A stretch of 64,000 bases of DNA, taken from positions 5,777,908 to 5,841,907 of the forward strand of contig CM075192.1 in assembly GCA_037577475.1 (NCBI GenBank), given 5' to 3'. The position numbers and the translations under genes were made by a program. The stretch comes from Chaunax sp. Z400. Taxonomy: Eukaryota; Chordata; Actinopteri; Lophiiformes; Chaunacidae. Numbering within the stretch: the stretch's first letter is position 1; each line of letters begins with the position of its first letter. Below, one piece after another: positions 1 through 14,199 of this stretch. The notes beneath the pieces are model-generated. The model saw only the letters and a list, made by a program, of their open reading frames with translations. It did no database searches and had not been told where the DNA came from.

Positions 1-1164
1 GTGTAGTCTAATGGCTACTGGGAGGAAGGCCTCTAAGGCGCTTAGTGGTGTCTGTGGCTGAACCTGCTCCTCATCCTCAGCAGCTCAGTGTGGACTGGAT
101 GGGAGGAGTTCCATTCTCCATATCCTCCACTCAGCAACCACAGAGCTAGTTATCTTAACAAGCTTGTTAAGCCTGCTAGCGTCTGCTGTTCCTCAACACA
201 CCATGGCAAAAACAAAAGAGGATAGTGGCTACAGCAGGCTGGTAAAACATCTGCAGCAGCCTGTTATACTCAGAAAGAACAGACTGCTCTGCCCCCCCCT
301 GTAAAGGGTCTCAGTTTTGTCTGTCCAGCTTATTGTTCATATGAAGAACTTGCTGTGCACCACCTCCACCTCCTCCCTTGGATGATAATGTGAGTTGAGG
401 CCATCTGTGATACAGGAGGGGTCATCTGAAAACTTCTGATACTGAGCTCATGATCCAATATGTCATCTGCTTCCCCTGAAATGCATCATGAAGTGGTGTT
501 TGTATTTTATGCATCTTTTGGTGTTCATTTTCTCCACATGGGTACACAATTTGAATCCCATGGACAACAAGTCAATCAAACAAATCAAAAACTGTGTTGG
601 ATTTCATGTAGTCTGACACACAGGTTGATTGTGGATAAACCTGCCATTGGTCTCCTATTTGTTGAGGTATTTTCCTCTCCTTCTGCTATCATAGGAGGTG
701 TGACATGATCATATCCATCGTTTAATGATGGAAAAACATCTACTGTTTCACAGAATGCTTTTATTTCATCATGTCTAATGTGTAATCTTTTATTTCATTA
801 TGTCTAATAAACGCTCTTTACATCAATATTGTGTCAAGCAGCACAGAATGAGAGAACGATGACAAACCTTTAACAACATCCAAGACAAAGAGACAAGTGC
901 TCTGATTGGTGTGTGATGTCTCCGGTTTAATGTCGGCCTACTTTACGCTGCTGGTTAATTAAAGCTTCTAAGTGGCTGGATGTCTGTACCATGTTGGTTT
1001 CCATGATTTCAAGAACAAAAAGCCTGAATGACGCACAGCTCACCTGATCGAGCAAAAACCAGATCACGGGTATAAAAAAAATAAAAATAAAAAATCTAAA
1101 GACGAGCTTTTTTTTTGGTCAACTTTCTGTAACATCGCACTGATGAACAAACTGAACAGGCAGA

Positions 1165-1234
<70 letters not shown>

Positions 1235-4200
1235 CACCCTTTTTCTATTTTCTATTTAAATATTTTTATATCAACCGAGAACAAGACCCCAAGATACCTC
1301 GCTAGAGGCAGCAACTGAATAAAATGATAAAGATAAATAAATACAACGAAGCAGCTTTTGTTTGTTGAGTATAACATTTTAATAAGTAAGCAGGCCTTTC
1401 TATCCGCTCATTCTATATTTAATATATTTAGAGGTGACCATGACCTGGATGCCACCAGTGTGTGTCTGGCCCCAGTCAACCTTTGCTGCATCTCAGCCTG
1501 GGCGTTTCTGTTCCGGCTCCACATTTACTTTTACTTCTGTTGCAAAACAAGTTACTGTATGCTTTTAATGGGCTCATGACTGCAATTCACCTCAAAGAAA
1601 GTGTCAAAAACAGAGACACACATGCCTAACTGGTGCTGCTCATCAGACCTTAGTTGTAGTCAGCACTGAGATGGACAGAAGAAAATCTAAATGATGGTCC
1701 GCCTCTGACTGGGGCATTATCATTTGAAAGGATCCAGGTATTGTGCGACTTGCCCCCTCTGTGATGAAAATAAAATAGTCTGATGTGCAGGATTTACCTT
1801 TGCAACGTTGTGGCCCCTTGTCGGGTGCTGAGGGTCACTAGTGCCACGTGTCCTCTGCTGGACCTGCCGGGGTGCCTTTAATTTACACGCCCAGTCGCTC
1901 TGCATTTCAAAGGAGTCCCGCCGCTGGCCTCCTGTTAGCGATCACTATCTGGGCCCCACTGAGGGAAGATTAGGGACAGCTTGAAAAACTGCTAACCACT
2001 GCATACACACTGCTGCCTGAATGCCCCCACCTTCCTCAACACATTTACATTTTCATTTTCATATTAGATTTTCCTCCTCCGCTTGACCTCGCCTGTCACC
2101 ACCCTGTTTCTCCTTTTTATCCGCCTCCCTGGAAGACAACTATTCCCTCTTTCAGCCACCCCAATATACCAGTTTACCCATATGTGAGGCTGATACTGTC
2201 ATTGAATTTAAATAAATGCAACTGAGAGCTGAGTATGATGCACATCAGTGAGTTTAAGAGCATTACCTCACTGGTTGCCCTTAACCTGAACCTGATCTGA
2301 ATGTAACGTTGATCTGTTGCCAAAGAGGTGTGAAGAAATAGTCTCATTATAACATATTGTAGGGTCATGTGATTTCAGTGTTATTCAAATATAGCTAATA
2401 TGCTTCTCTTTAGTTATATAATATGTAGCATGTCCATATGTCTAAAAACAACTTTTGAAATACATTTCATTGAGTTGTGTACTTAAACTAAATCATTCCA
2501 ACACAAAAATATGTGATTTAAGGTCAGAGAGTGAGGAAGGAAGTCAGCAAATGGGACTAAATATAATGTAAATAAAACTTTCATTACCTCATTGTCACAT
2601 CAGGTAGATTTTAAGCAGCAAGTATGATGTTTGTTTAACAATGAGGATAAGAACTCTGATGACTCCTTAGCATCAAAAGCTACACACTATGCATTTACTT
2701 TGTTATTCATGACCATTATTTTGCTCACATATTCTCATTAGGTCAGCTAGAGACAGAACCCTGCCATATGGTAGAAAACGTATTAACTTTTCAAAGTAAA
2801 AAGATGAGCTTAACATACAAACTGTCATTAGAATTACCTGGAAATAATGATTGAGTATCACAACATGATCGGTTAGTGTCTAAAAATCATGATTTAGTAT
2901 CTGACAATGATCTCTACATGATAATTTACTCTCTCAAAATGACTTAGTAACTCAAACTAATGACTTAAAATCTGAGAATAATACCTTTGTATATCTGAAT
3001 AAATAGAAACCTTCTCAAAATAAAAATCTTACACTGTAAAACATTTCATGCTGGTTTAACTTGTAAATGTTCTCCTGCTGCTTTGAAAACAGGAGTTAAC
3101 TCAACTTTAAGACAATTTGTTGAGACATTCGTTTCAAGTCTAACATGAAAGTTGTAAAAGTTGATATAAATATAATCTAGTAAAAATCTCAACATAGTAT
3201 TTTAAGTAGTGGAAGTTGATTAACTTTTGATACCTTGTTGTTTCAACTTAATACTGCAAGTTAAAACAATACATTATTTTATATTATTAATGAAACAAGC
3301 TACTTATCTAGTCTGATCTTATCTTTTAACTCACAGTTTGACATGCACACTAATATTCAACTATTATTCTGAAATTCCTGAAATTGATAGGTGTCATGTG
3401 AATAATGTCCAATGAATAAATGTGAGATAAACCAATATTATTCAGGTTTTAAGAACATTCTGTGGACATGTATACAGCACATTCAGAAAATGTGTCTCAT
3501 GTGGGGTTTTTACCACAGGTTGCAGCCCCTTGTTTACCCTAGAGACAAAGATCCTCTCTGGTGTAGAGATGTATGGGGGAAACCAAACCATATGTTTTCC
3601 CCTGCAGCTCAACTTCATCCTTCCTTCAGACAGAAACAGTGCAGGAGGAAAGGCAGTCAGCTCATACTCCCTTCAGAATCACTGAGATTCTGTCACATTG
3701 TCTCAGCAGCCCCTGCCTCTCAGCTCATGGAATAATTAACTAAACTTTTGATGTGAAACAAATACAAACAAGTATTTCATGTTTAGGAGCGACGACACAA
3801 ACAGAAAAGACGTTCTCAAATCTAAGCATTAAGAAGAAAAAGAAATAAAACTACGTTCAAAAAGTGTCGTGAAATTAAATGAGCTCTTTTTTATTTTATT
3901 TTTTGTTGCAAGAAGGAACAGACAGAAATTTTACGGACATACAAACTGAGAAGGACGTGAATGTCTTTTCTTGACCCTCTTACTCTTAGAGCCATGTTCC
4001 CATCATGGGTGATAATAAGTCGAAATGCAAAGAGAGAGAAAAATAAGGGACTGTGGGCCGTTTGAACCCTCCGGCTCTGAGTGGAGGACAGGGCGTCAGC
4101 ATTCTCCACTCTGCCGCTCTCTGTTCCCCTGTGAGACAGACAAGATGCTAATAGAGGCGAGTGAATCCTCCACTCTGTATGCCTCTCTGTCTCTCTGCCA

Positions 4201-4600
4201 GACATTGTTTACTCACTCTGCTGGGAGATCTCATTCAGAGGGATAGTGAATAGACTTAAATACTAGGCAGAGGGGTGTGTGTTGGGGAGAAAGACACAGA
4301 CTGGGACAGACAAGGAGAGCTGAGGAGGAGGCAGAATGAGAAAGACAGTTGGATGGAGATGCAAAGCTGCATCTGACTCACCTTCAAATCCCTTCATGCC
4401 TTCTCTTCTCTGAAAACACAGATGGGGACATCAGAAGGCATGTGATCGTCTGATTTCAAATGGTTGCACCCAAATGAAGGGAAGACAGGACGACACTAGA
4501 GTTCATCGTTCTATCCAGCAGCTGTGTAAACAAGTGAAAAATCCAGTCGTCATAAGGATGATGGGGTGTTGGTGTTCGTCGCTGACGTAAACTCGTTGCA
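1..4600. other. gene-free stretch
   Basis: Apart from the GT tract I see no exon-like frame, RNA gene or classifiable element here. The 2400-3400 part is AT-rich. Open frames are short and lack protein-like composition or paired splice sites. Confidence 0.5.
1167..1234. repeat. (GT)n microsatellite
   Basis: About 68 bp of GT dinucleotides with a single GAGT interruption near 1207. Confidence 0.97.
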
Positions 4601-4627
4601 TGATTCTGTTTTTCTTTCACCTGTGTT

Positions 4628-4899
4628 ATCGTCCAAGTGCTTTACAACAGCAGCCAGCATTCACCCATTCACACCAACATTCATACAGTGGTGACATTCA
4701 TACTATACAAGGCTCCACCTGCTCATTAGGAGCAGTAACCATTCACACAAACACTCACACACCAATGGAACAGATACTGGGAGGAATTTGGGGTTCAGTA
4801 TTTTGCCCAAGGACACTTCAACATGTAGACTGCCAGGGCTGGGGATCAAACCACCGACCTCCTGGTAAGTGGACGGCCGGTCTACCACTGAGCCACAGC
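4628..4899 (-). mobile_element. tRNA-derived SINE, minus strand
   Basis: Read on the minus strand, the element starts with a tRNA-like head: GTGGCTCAGTGGTAGACCGG as an A-box region, then GGTTTGATCCCC as a B box. A body with the GAAGTGTCCTTGGGCAAAAT motif follows. A second, headless copy of this body is at 21543-21640. This layout is typical of RNA polymerase III-transcribed fish SINEs. Target-site duplications were not resolved. Confidence 0.7.
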
Positions 4900-5349
4900 A
4901 TTTGAAAACACTTCCAGCACAGCAAACATTTGTGAATACCATTGTGTGTTGCATCTTATTTGCCCTGTTCAGGTGTGCCAAGCTGTAATAGGATCATTAT
5001 TAAACATCAAGGAAAAATAAAAAATCCATTCCCTCTATATCTATGCATATAAGTGTAAGTCTGGAAAAATTCTTATCATATTTCATACGGAAGAGGTAAC
5101 ATAAGATAATATAAAGCATTCATTTAGAGTGGATAAAAGGATTAGATGTTCAGTAACAAGAGGCCTAATAGAGACATACCATTGAACGTGGTTGAGACTT
5201 ACAGTTTTATGGAATGGTTAAGATTGGGAACATCACCTGGTTCGGTTATCTTTCATTAAGAGAAAATGAAATGCTTAGATCAAATATAATAATCAAAACC
5301 TATAGGAGGGTTATGGAAAGAAATACAAATATATATATTATTATATAAA

Positions 5350-5840
5350 TCAGGGATGCTCCACTAACACTTTTTGTCAAACCAAGTAGAGTTTCTGCCG
5401 ATACCGAGTTTTTAAACAATAACATTACAGTTTACTTTCTGACTGTAACAGTTTAGTTTACAACATGATGCTGTTGCATCACGACACAATTAAAACTCTG
5501 CTTTTCTGAAAAAATATGGCTGCCACCACATTTAACTTACTGCTTCAATGACTGAGCAAAAAGCCCCTCATTAGCAGCCAGCCGGAGGGTGTGAGCGACA
5601 CACAGCAGGCTGGGAGTCCAGCATCACTCACGACCTTTACCCGGAGAACAACGTGACCACAACTTCTCGGAACGCCTCATGTCTGAAGAATATCATCAAA
5701 CTCTGCGGTGTAAAATCCTCATCAATCCACTACGCAGTTAAAGAGATGAGAGACGTTGGGCTAACACAGCTAGTCCAAATAGTCCAGCTGAAGTCTGACA
5801 TGCCGGAGCAGCTGAGGGGCTTTTTCTCTGCGATTTAGTG
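5350..5840 (+). mobile_element. possible hAT-type element remnant
   Basis: The segment opens with CAGGGATGCTCC followed by a GCCGATACCGAG motif. This resembles the ends of a common fish hAT family (CAGGGATGC termini). It contains a 61-codon open frame (5653-5838) of unknown meaning. The opposite terminus was not identified, so boundaries are approximate. Confidence 0.3.
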
Positions 5841-7089
5841 AAAGCTGGGAATTCTGTAACTGGGCTCTAAGAAGACGACAAAATTTGGACTTAGTTGTAG
5901 CTGTTAGCATGCTCCTAGCTTTCTCATTGATCTCGTCACTGTGCTGGTTCTTCTGGTGTGGGAAGTAACAGTGGCATCAACTGAATAAATCAAAGAGACA
6001 GAAAATCTCAGACCTTTGAATTTTGGTTCTTGGCAAACTCAATCCTGCATAAAGCATATATAACTTACTTTTTCTGACAAACAGTCCAAGCTTAAACCAA
6101 ACAAGGATGCAACAAATAAACATCATGCAAAATATGAAATCAGCTTCAGAAAATCAGCTGACATGAAACACATTGTGATTCAAAAGCTAATGCAAACCAC
6201 AAAACCATTTTCCAAGACATTCCGCATGAGTACCGCATGAACCAAATACCTCCCAAAATACACAATGATCCAATCATGAGCACACACACAGTCACACTGA
6301 GCTGTCTGTGGATGTGTGCTTGGATTAGGCCTGGGATCAGTGCTCGAGAAGAGAGGATGGGTGAAACGCAGAGGGAGGAAGGGAGGGAGCGCATGATTTT
6401 TACATTTTGTGCATGTTGTCTGTGGCAGACAGCTGACCTTCAGCGCAGACACGCTCGGCTGGGTAACAACAGCGAAATGAGAGCCGTTCCAAAGGACTAC
6501 ATGAAATGGAGCACATGCTTTAAAGTTGTTCAATTAGATTATCCTTTACATTTTCTTACCCGTGTGCAATCAAGGGATAGATACAAAGAGCCGGCAACAG
6601 GCAAACATCACAGATACATATGCTCACACAGCAAGGGAGAGGGGGAGAAAGAGAGGAACAGAGAGAGACGCAGTCACTCGTAGCTGGACATGGCCAGTGA
6701 TCTCACATATAATGTGACTGGTCACAAATGCATCATTTCTAATGTAAACCCCATCATGATGAAAGCAGCTGGTGACAGGTTACTGGACCCAGCACACTTC
6801 CCCTGGCAGGATTGTTTAGGCGTCCCCACCACAACAAAGGGCCCAGGGCAGTCAACGAGAGATCCTCACCCTGACCTGCAGGTGTTTCTGTGGGTGAAAT
6901 CCAAACCTGAGAAGACATCAGCAGTGGGCGCTTGTAGAGGAGGGTTAACGGGACGATGTGGACCATTACTGCCATCAACCCCAGTATAGGCACAGGCACC
7001 GTCTCCAACAGACCTGTGACAGAACCAGGTTCTGAAAGCTTCTTGTTTGTTCTAGGTGAGAGACACCATGGTGTACCCCCCCCCCCCAT

Positions 7090-7155
7090 TTTAGTGTCCT
7101 ATCGAGTGTCCTTCTAACTTAGTGTCCTAACTTTTTGGAATTGAGGTTGTACAGT
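7090..7155. mobile_element. possible Tc1-type terminal repeat relic
   Basis: After a run of C residues, the text repeats AGTGTCC and ends CTTTTTGGAATTGAGGTTGT, which resembles the terminal region of a fish Tc1-like family. No transposase sequence adjoins it. Confidence 0.25.
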
Positions 7156-7509
7156 ATAACCATCTGCAGTGTGCTGCTCCCCCACCATCACTTCTCCTCC
7201 ACCTTTTCCTTACATTCGATTTCATCATCTGCTCACGTGCTGATCAGGAAGTGGACATCATTCTTCCTACAGTTGTCTAGATTCATTAGAGTTGTAATGG
7301 AAGATTGCACCATATTATATCCTGTTAATATTCTTACATATCACTGTCAAACAATGCTTGCTTTTGTTCTTTCACTTCTTTATTTGCAGCTGGTCTGTTG
7401 GGATGATGGTCACACAGATAGAGGCTGGAGTCACATATTAACATTCAGCCCCGCAAGTTTGTCCTTATGCACCTACATGCATCTGCCTGCATACATCTTG
7501 AGGAGGGAA

Positions 7510-7511
<2 letters not shown>

Positions 7512-7603
<92 letters not shown>
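7512..7603. repeat. (GT)n microsatellite
   Basis: About 92 bp of uninterrupted GT. Poly-Val/Cys open frames across it are artefacts. Confidence 0.97.
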
Positions 7604-7605
<2 letters not shown>

Positions 7606-8740
7606 TGCTAGCAGTGTCAGTGGGTGGTTGGAGGGGTACTTTCAGGGGATTTGCAGTAATTATATGACAAAACGCTGGCGAGTCTCTCCGGGTGCTGAGC
7701 AGAGGCTCACGGGTCAGGGGACCGAGTACTCTGGGCCGGGTAATTTGTAAATGTCATTCAGGTGGAGTCCTCTGTCAGCCAACAGGGAGGAGAAGGGAGG
7801 GGAGGGGAGGCGAGGGGTGGGGAGAAGGATAGGATGGAGAGCAGACAGGGCAGTGGAGGAGGGGGGGGTGCAGCGGCCTTTTCTCATGTAGATTATTCTA
7901 CAACAGATGCTGAGTCCCCCTTTTGCCTTTGTCTGCAGTGATGGCTTCAGATTTCCCGATGTGTGCAAAACATGTTGTTTGACATACTGCATGTTCAATG
8001 ATGTCACTATTACCAAACATGAATGGTGTAAAGGAATATTTCCCCTGGTGTTGTTTTTGTTTTTGAATCATATGTAAGGTGACACTCTAATGGGTTTTGT
8101 TGTGTAGTTGTTTAGAGGACCATTTCTTTGAAAAATAGGTTCATGGGTTTTTTGACACACAGCATATTGTACCGTGAAATAATTAGTTGTAGTTTGCTAC
8201 AATGTCATTAAAGGGAAGATGCACACAGATACACCATAAAGGAGCCAAATTAAAAGATACAAAGGCCATAGTGTGTAAAATATGAGGTTTTTGAAATGAG
8301 TCATATTACAACTATTACTGCCAGTTTATTATCATTCCAACATCTCATCTCGACCAGCCCTGTGGCACTTTACTGGTACCGCCCTACAGAGGCAAAGTGC
8401 AGTATCTGCACTCTAGAGACATATAAACACTTTTGTTTTTGCTCCTGTTTTTCACAAGTTGAAATCCCTGAACTGCACCTTTTCTGTCTTATGCGTCTGC
8501 ATACGGGCCTCACCTTGAAGTGCTTGATCGTCACACATCCTCTGTCGTTGTGCAGCTGTGTGGTATGCCAGCTGCACTGCACAGAACCGGAAGGATTTGG
8601 CCTGGGTGGTGAAAACAGCTCAGAGGCCTTGGCACTGTGTATGCTAGCTGCCTTACCAAGAGGATGGCAGTGTTACACAGTGAAATGGTGTGATATGATC
8701 TGACTTATCGTGCACTATCTGCACCACAAACATCATGTTG

Positions 8741-8895
8741 TGCATGTGCAGAGGCTGCAGTCCTTCTGCGGTGGCCGTGGGCTCAACTCCCTCTCACGGC
8801 CCTTTGCCGCATGTCTACCCCCTCGCTCTTTCTCCCCATTTCCTGTCACACATCTGCAGCTTTCCTATCTAATAAAGGCAAAAAGAGTCCAAAAA
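8741..8895 (+). mobile_element. SINE, plus strand, same family as the one at 17515-17692
   Basis: The sequence contains GGGCTCAACTCCCTCTCACG, then CGGCCCTTTGCCGCATGTCT, and ends in AATAAAGGCAAAAAGAGTCC. The same order of motifs is present in reverse complement at 17515-17692. The tRNA-like head is degraded here. Confidence 0.65.
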
Positions 8896-9715
8896 ATAAC
8901 ATAAAGTTGTTATTTAGGTTTAATTTAATGTTCATTTAGTTTATTAGTCTGAGAGTCACCAAACATATTTTTATCATATATCTACAATGACAATAAAGTG
9001 TCTTATCTGTCCCGAGTGATTCGAGCCAAATGCTAATGGCTAATGCCCACACATCTGACGTCGTCTGAAACAACAAGAAGCCACAACAGAATGGACCACA
9101 CACTGTCTGCTTTATATTTGGTTCACTGGAATGCAGATTATGTGTTTTCTGCCATGTTAAGCTGCAGATGTTTGTGAACACACTGACTGTTACAAGTTTG
9201 ATTTCACTACGATATCAACACACCCACTCAAAAATAGCACAATTTGACAGTTGATGAATCAGAAACGTAACAACATTTGCTTCTTATAAATTCAGCTTTA
9301 AATTCAATGCAATACTTTATTTGTTTTCTTGCAAAAAGTGTCTAAAAAACGTCTTAAATTTAGCAGCTGTTTGAACACACCGTTTCATTGTATTCCCCAT
9401 TGAGCACCACATTTATGAGAGAAGATATAATTCTGTTAAGCTGTAAACATGACATATGTTACAAATACAGTAAACAGTAAATAACAGGCTACTTCTGTGG
9501 CCACCTGTGGACAAAATCCCCTGACCCTAAAAAGAATTACTAAGTTTTGTAAGTTGTCAGAAGAAACATTTTAAATTTTGTGAAACAACAACAAATTCTT
9601 ATTTGGTCTTTCTTTTAAATTCAGTACATTAAGTTTTCTTTATTTTTTGTGTAGAAAATACATCGTGACCTTTTGTCTCAGCAATCTAATACATGCATTG
9701 TTTTGGACCGTCATG

Positions 9716-9737
9716 AATGGATGGATGGATGGATGGA
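9716..9737. repeat. (ATGG)n microsatellite
   Basis: About five tandem ATGG/GGAT units. Confidence 0.85.
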
Positions 9738-12600
9738 TAAGAGAACATACTCATTGTTAAGTACTGGATGTTTGATGCAAGAATGGAAAGCTTGACTGGC
9801 ATAGCAACTGTACCTAAGGGGGGGCGGGGCTCAGTGAAAGGTAAATTTTGCTCCTCTATTAATTCTTTAGTGTTTTTCTGTTTTCATGAGCTTGGTGCTG
9901 AGTGCGTGTGTTGTTATACTGTACGACTTATCAGTAGCTACATGTGAGAGCGTTGCTGATTGGACCTATGATAGCCCTCCAGACAGATCAGCCATCCTGC
10001 CAGCGTGAAATGTTTCCCCTAGTTTTACTTCATCAGTGCTGTACGGTCAGACAGCTGCTGCTGATACACCATTACCATTATGTCTGAAAGGATGCTTCTT
10101 CTTAAGTGGCCAATCAGCTTTGCCTCAGAAAGTGTTATTTATGTACATCTGTCCTCCAAATAGAATCTCCAACACCAAAGCTGCAGCTGTGTCAAAGGAA
10201 TATTTTGCAGGTTAAAGTGACACTGATTGATATTGACTTTAATGGGTGTGTTTATCAAAAAAGGGGGTCGCATTCTTCCCTGAAGACATGAAGGACTCTG
10301 TCAGCTTCTCCACAACAAACTAATATGGATGATCTGAGGCTTGAAGCATCTGCCCTTTAAGATATTCTCTACTCAAGTTGTGTTTTGTTGACCAGCATGT
10401 TTGAATTAGATTACAGATTATATTCTCATAAAACAAGCAACCAGTAGATTTAAACACTCCTGATCTACGTTGGTTCATGTTTGCAGATGAAAGACAACCT
10501 TTTTATTTAAAGGTGTGATGGACAATTAAAACAGACCCAGAGCAAAATACAAAAACTGTGGTGTAATAATGTGCTTTTTGACCTTTAAAGCATGCAAACA
10601 TATTGTAATAAACCCCAAATAAAATCATCTACCTGAAAATCAGCCTACTATGACTTCATTAAGCAGACAAATCATATCCATGTCCTCCAAAGATGCTGTA
10701 TTTTTGATACCAAACTTCAAACACTGTGGATAAACTGTAGTCCATAGTGCATTCAGTATAGATTAAGAAAAAAATATCAACCTATCCTTTTCGATTTAAG
10801 CTCTGCACACCATGCACATATGTTTATATCTAAAAAACTATCATCTAATAGCTTTGGACCAACTGACATCCACGTAGCCACACTGCTGTGCCTCTAGTCA
10901 TCATTCATTGCATTTTAACCACAGACTTACTGCCTCAGTCAAATAGAAATAAATGAGTGAGGATGCACTGATCACGCTTTTTCTTTCCTGATATGGATTA
11001 CAATACCCACATTGCTCAACGCATAAGCCAAAAGCTCTTAATGTGGCTCACCCCAGAGCTGATACCTGCTCAGAGAAGGCATTAGTTCAGATCAGATAGG
11101 TAAACCATCAAAAATTCAAGTTGGCTTGGCCAAATTTTATCCCTGCTATCTTATTTTTAAGGCAAATTAGTAACGGCCAGATTTAGAGAAAACATCAGGC
11201 GGACCTACATGCAGTTTTAAACCAATATTCAGCCACTCCATGTTTGAAATAAAAAAAATTGAAAATAATTCCTCTCTGAAAGAAAGAAAAATCTCCGTGC
11301 TTAGGCCTGGTGAGAGTTAATCTGTCCTTACAGTAAAACCCTGTCATTATCAGCAGCAGCAGCAAGACAGCTTCTGTTTAGTTGTTCAGCTTTTGCTCAT
11401 GCCCAGAACATGCCTTCAAACATGGGCTCTATCTTCAGCTCAGCGCAAAGTGGCCCACAATGCAGCAATAGCATCATTGCTAGTTTCTGAGCAACACTTT
11501 TATGCCCATCACCCCCTCGATCTGTGGACTGCGATACGCACACATCACCAGGTCTATTATACACACAGGAATGTGCAGCAGCCCTCCTCCTCCTGCTCAG
11601 TTAAATATCGATGCATTTGCTCACATGCAGCTAAATGTTGTGGATGAGAGAGAATTGGGAGAGTCAGGAGCAGAGGTTCCATTGGTCAGGGACCATAAAA
11701 CTATCACCTCGCAATGAAGAGTGACAATACGGCAGCAATGCATCAGGTGCAACACGTGGCTTTTAAAGGGAATTCATGCCGTTTCCAAAACACACCTCTG
11801 AATAATTAAGGGACTAAATCCACCCCCTTTGCATCCCATGCCTGACCTTGTGCACAGATTAGGCACCATTTAACGAGGAGAAAAGGAGCCGGACACGTCC
11901 TGACTGCACTTGTGCCATGGACTGTAGGACCATATGCTTTAGATTGGTTGAATAGGGCCCTATGCGGTTACATTTTATATTCAACAATCATTTAATATTT
12001 AAGTACAGGTCGTTTTTGTAAACAGCAGAATAAAAATCAGCCTCTGCGACCACAGTGGACTCAATCAGAATGAACAGCGGCAGTTTTTTTTACCAAGTGT
12101 ATGGAGGGAGAGGAAGGACAAATAAATAGTGTGACATAAATTTCCTGCAGTGGCTGCAGCATTCAGTGGTGACTTTTATGGCTTGAAAGTGAGAACAGAG
12201 GTGCTATCAGACTATTGGGCTTTATTACAGTGGATATAATAGGGCTGGCTGGAGAGTTTTATATGTTTCTGTCTCACTGAGCGCCTTCACATCTCTCCAT
12301 TCTCCACTAGTGTGATTGTTGCAGCTCGCAGGTTGTCTGTGATAGGCTATTGTGCCCTCTCTCCAAAAACCCTTCACCTCAGCCTCAATACAGCCTCTTC
12401 TCTCTCCTCCAGCCTTTGCTGATTTGCAGAGACCTCCTCCCACTCCTCCCTTTCTCCCCGTCTAAAGAAAGAAGTCTATCTATCAAAGCCAGGCCAAGAC
12501 TCTATCTCTCGCCAGCTCTTCGGCCTTCAATCAACTATCTTTGAAAACAGCGGCTTATAGAGCTGAGGCATATGCGAGGGCTACTGTGATTACATTTTAG
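9738..12600. other. gene-free stretch
   Basis: No supported gene. The region around 11908-11962 shares a GTGCCATGGACT...ATAGGGCCCT pattern with 57902-57957, so it probably includes a short DNA-transposon relic. Open frames at 11393-11717 and 12225-12544 look like chance frames. Confidence 0.4.
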
Positions 12601-12622
12601 ATCTACCAGAGGAAACGTCAAA

Positions 12623-12646
12623 CACACACACACACACACACACACA
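12623..12646. repeat. (CA)n microsatellite
   Basis: Twelve tandem CA units. Confidence 0.95.
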
Positions 12647-13909
12647 GGCCTCAACCCCAACACCATTTTCTTCAACCCCTTAAAATGCAGTTTGTCCCAT
12701 TATTTAACCTGTTCAGTAGCTTTAAAGTAAAAATCATCATATTCCAGACTGACAGTATCATATCACACATTGATTCACATTCTTCATATATAATATGTAA
12801 TTCATATATATGTGTGTTCCTATAGAATAAAGAGAGTTTAACGACGCTAAAGATGAGGCCTGGTCACCTTTCATCACAATTAAGAACCTATAGGAACAAC
12901 GAGTAAAGCTGCACTAATCTTAGAGAACACTCCTGCACAAAGGGAGACAATAAGACCTTAATTTAGAATATGCTAGAGGATTTATATCCCAACATGAGTC
13001 TATCTGCTGTTTCAATGCCCTTTTTCCACTCTGCCAGTCATCCAGTTCTGGAGTTAAAACACAGAAAAAATATTTCTGTGTTTATTTTTATTGATTCATT
13101 AACTAGGGGATTTATTTATTTATTTTTAAGTAAACAAACTGAAATCTTCCTATGGAATACCTCCATTAGTTTGATCATGATGAACGACCCCAGTCGTCGT
13201 GTTCAGAGCTCGATGGGAAGTAGTACATCAAGATGAATGGTATAAATGAAAATGTGTATTTATTAGAGGTCACCCACACTTTTGAAATCACACAACTTTT
13301 TAAAGGTTTTGTTTATGTCCCACCAATGAACCCTGCTCACCGGTTGGAACCGTTGCAGAGGAGGCATAATTCACCACCATGTCCCGATTTCGAAGCAAAC
13401 AATGTAAAAGTGCCGCCACCAAACAAGTAGCAGCACCATGCCTAAAATCTGTGCTGCTGTTTGCACATCAAACCACAAAAATCCAGTTTATGCTTTTCTC
13501 TACTTCCTCAAAGAGTGAAGGCCAGAAGAGATCTATAGATAGTCTGACGCCCCACACAGAAAGAAAATGATAAACTGTGGGACCTGGTCATGTACATCTG
13601 TGGCAAGATAGTTAATGATGTTATGGAGTAAATGAAATGTGTGCTGAATGAGTCTGTAGATCAGAGCCAATCAGAACAGAGAGTGAACTAAACTTTTTAC
13701 TGAGAAAAAATATGGCTGTACCATAAAACACCTTTAGTATTTCCTCTCCACCCTAAAGACTGCCTGAAGCAGAGGGTATTTTAACGTTAATATTTCACAT
13801 GAACTGATATAGCTTCTAATACTGAATGCTGTAAACAGCATAAAGTAAAAAGAGAATGGAGCTAAAGCCCACCTGTTTCATTCTTCTCTCAGCTCATATT
13901 AAAGGTCAC

Positions 13910-14195
13910 TGTAGCAGTCGACTCTGCCACAACACGTGGGTTCTCTCTCAGTGAGACACGAGTGATGATGACGTTGGTAACAGGCTTTATTAGCACTAAA
14001 ACAATAAACTTAAACACAGCTTTGCAGCTTTACAAATAAACATAAATGGTGCTTTTCAGCTCCAGTCCCAGACGCGCCCCTCACGTCTCCAGTCTCCAGG
14101 CTGAGACTCTTCCAGTCGGCCTTTTCAGGCCCACTCAGCATACAGCCTGAGCCTCTCAGGCAGACTCTAGTCGGCCTTTTAATTTAGCAGTAGAG
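13910..14195 (-). mobile_element. LTR-like fragment, minus strand
   Basis: In reverse complement it reads GACGTGAGG, GAGCTGAAAAG, AAGTTTATTGTTTTAG, AATAAAGCCTGTTACCAACG, then GAACCCACG and a CTACA end. The same ordered landmarks appear on the plus strand at about 20090-20294. An AATAAA close to a 3' end finishing in CA is typical of an LTR R-U5 region. No internal retroelement coding sequence is attached, and the 5' side is cut at the Tc1-like element. Confidence 0.5.
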
Positions 14196-14199
14196 TTCC

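Noticed and set aside
3412..3735. 107-codon open frame
   Set aside because: Composition and lack of any recognisable motif or splice sites suggest chance.
6690..6989. 99-codon open frame with a VFLWVKSK segment
   Set aside because: I briefly compared it with glycoside hydrolase motifs, but there is no second motif, no splice context and no domain order.
7467..7750. Open frames of alternating Val/Cys across the GT tract
   Set aside because: They are translations of a dinucleotide microsatellite, as are the His/Thr frames at 40232-40758 and similar frames at 35862 and 47448.
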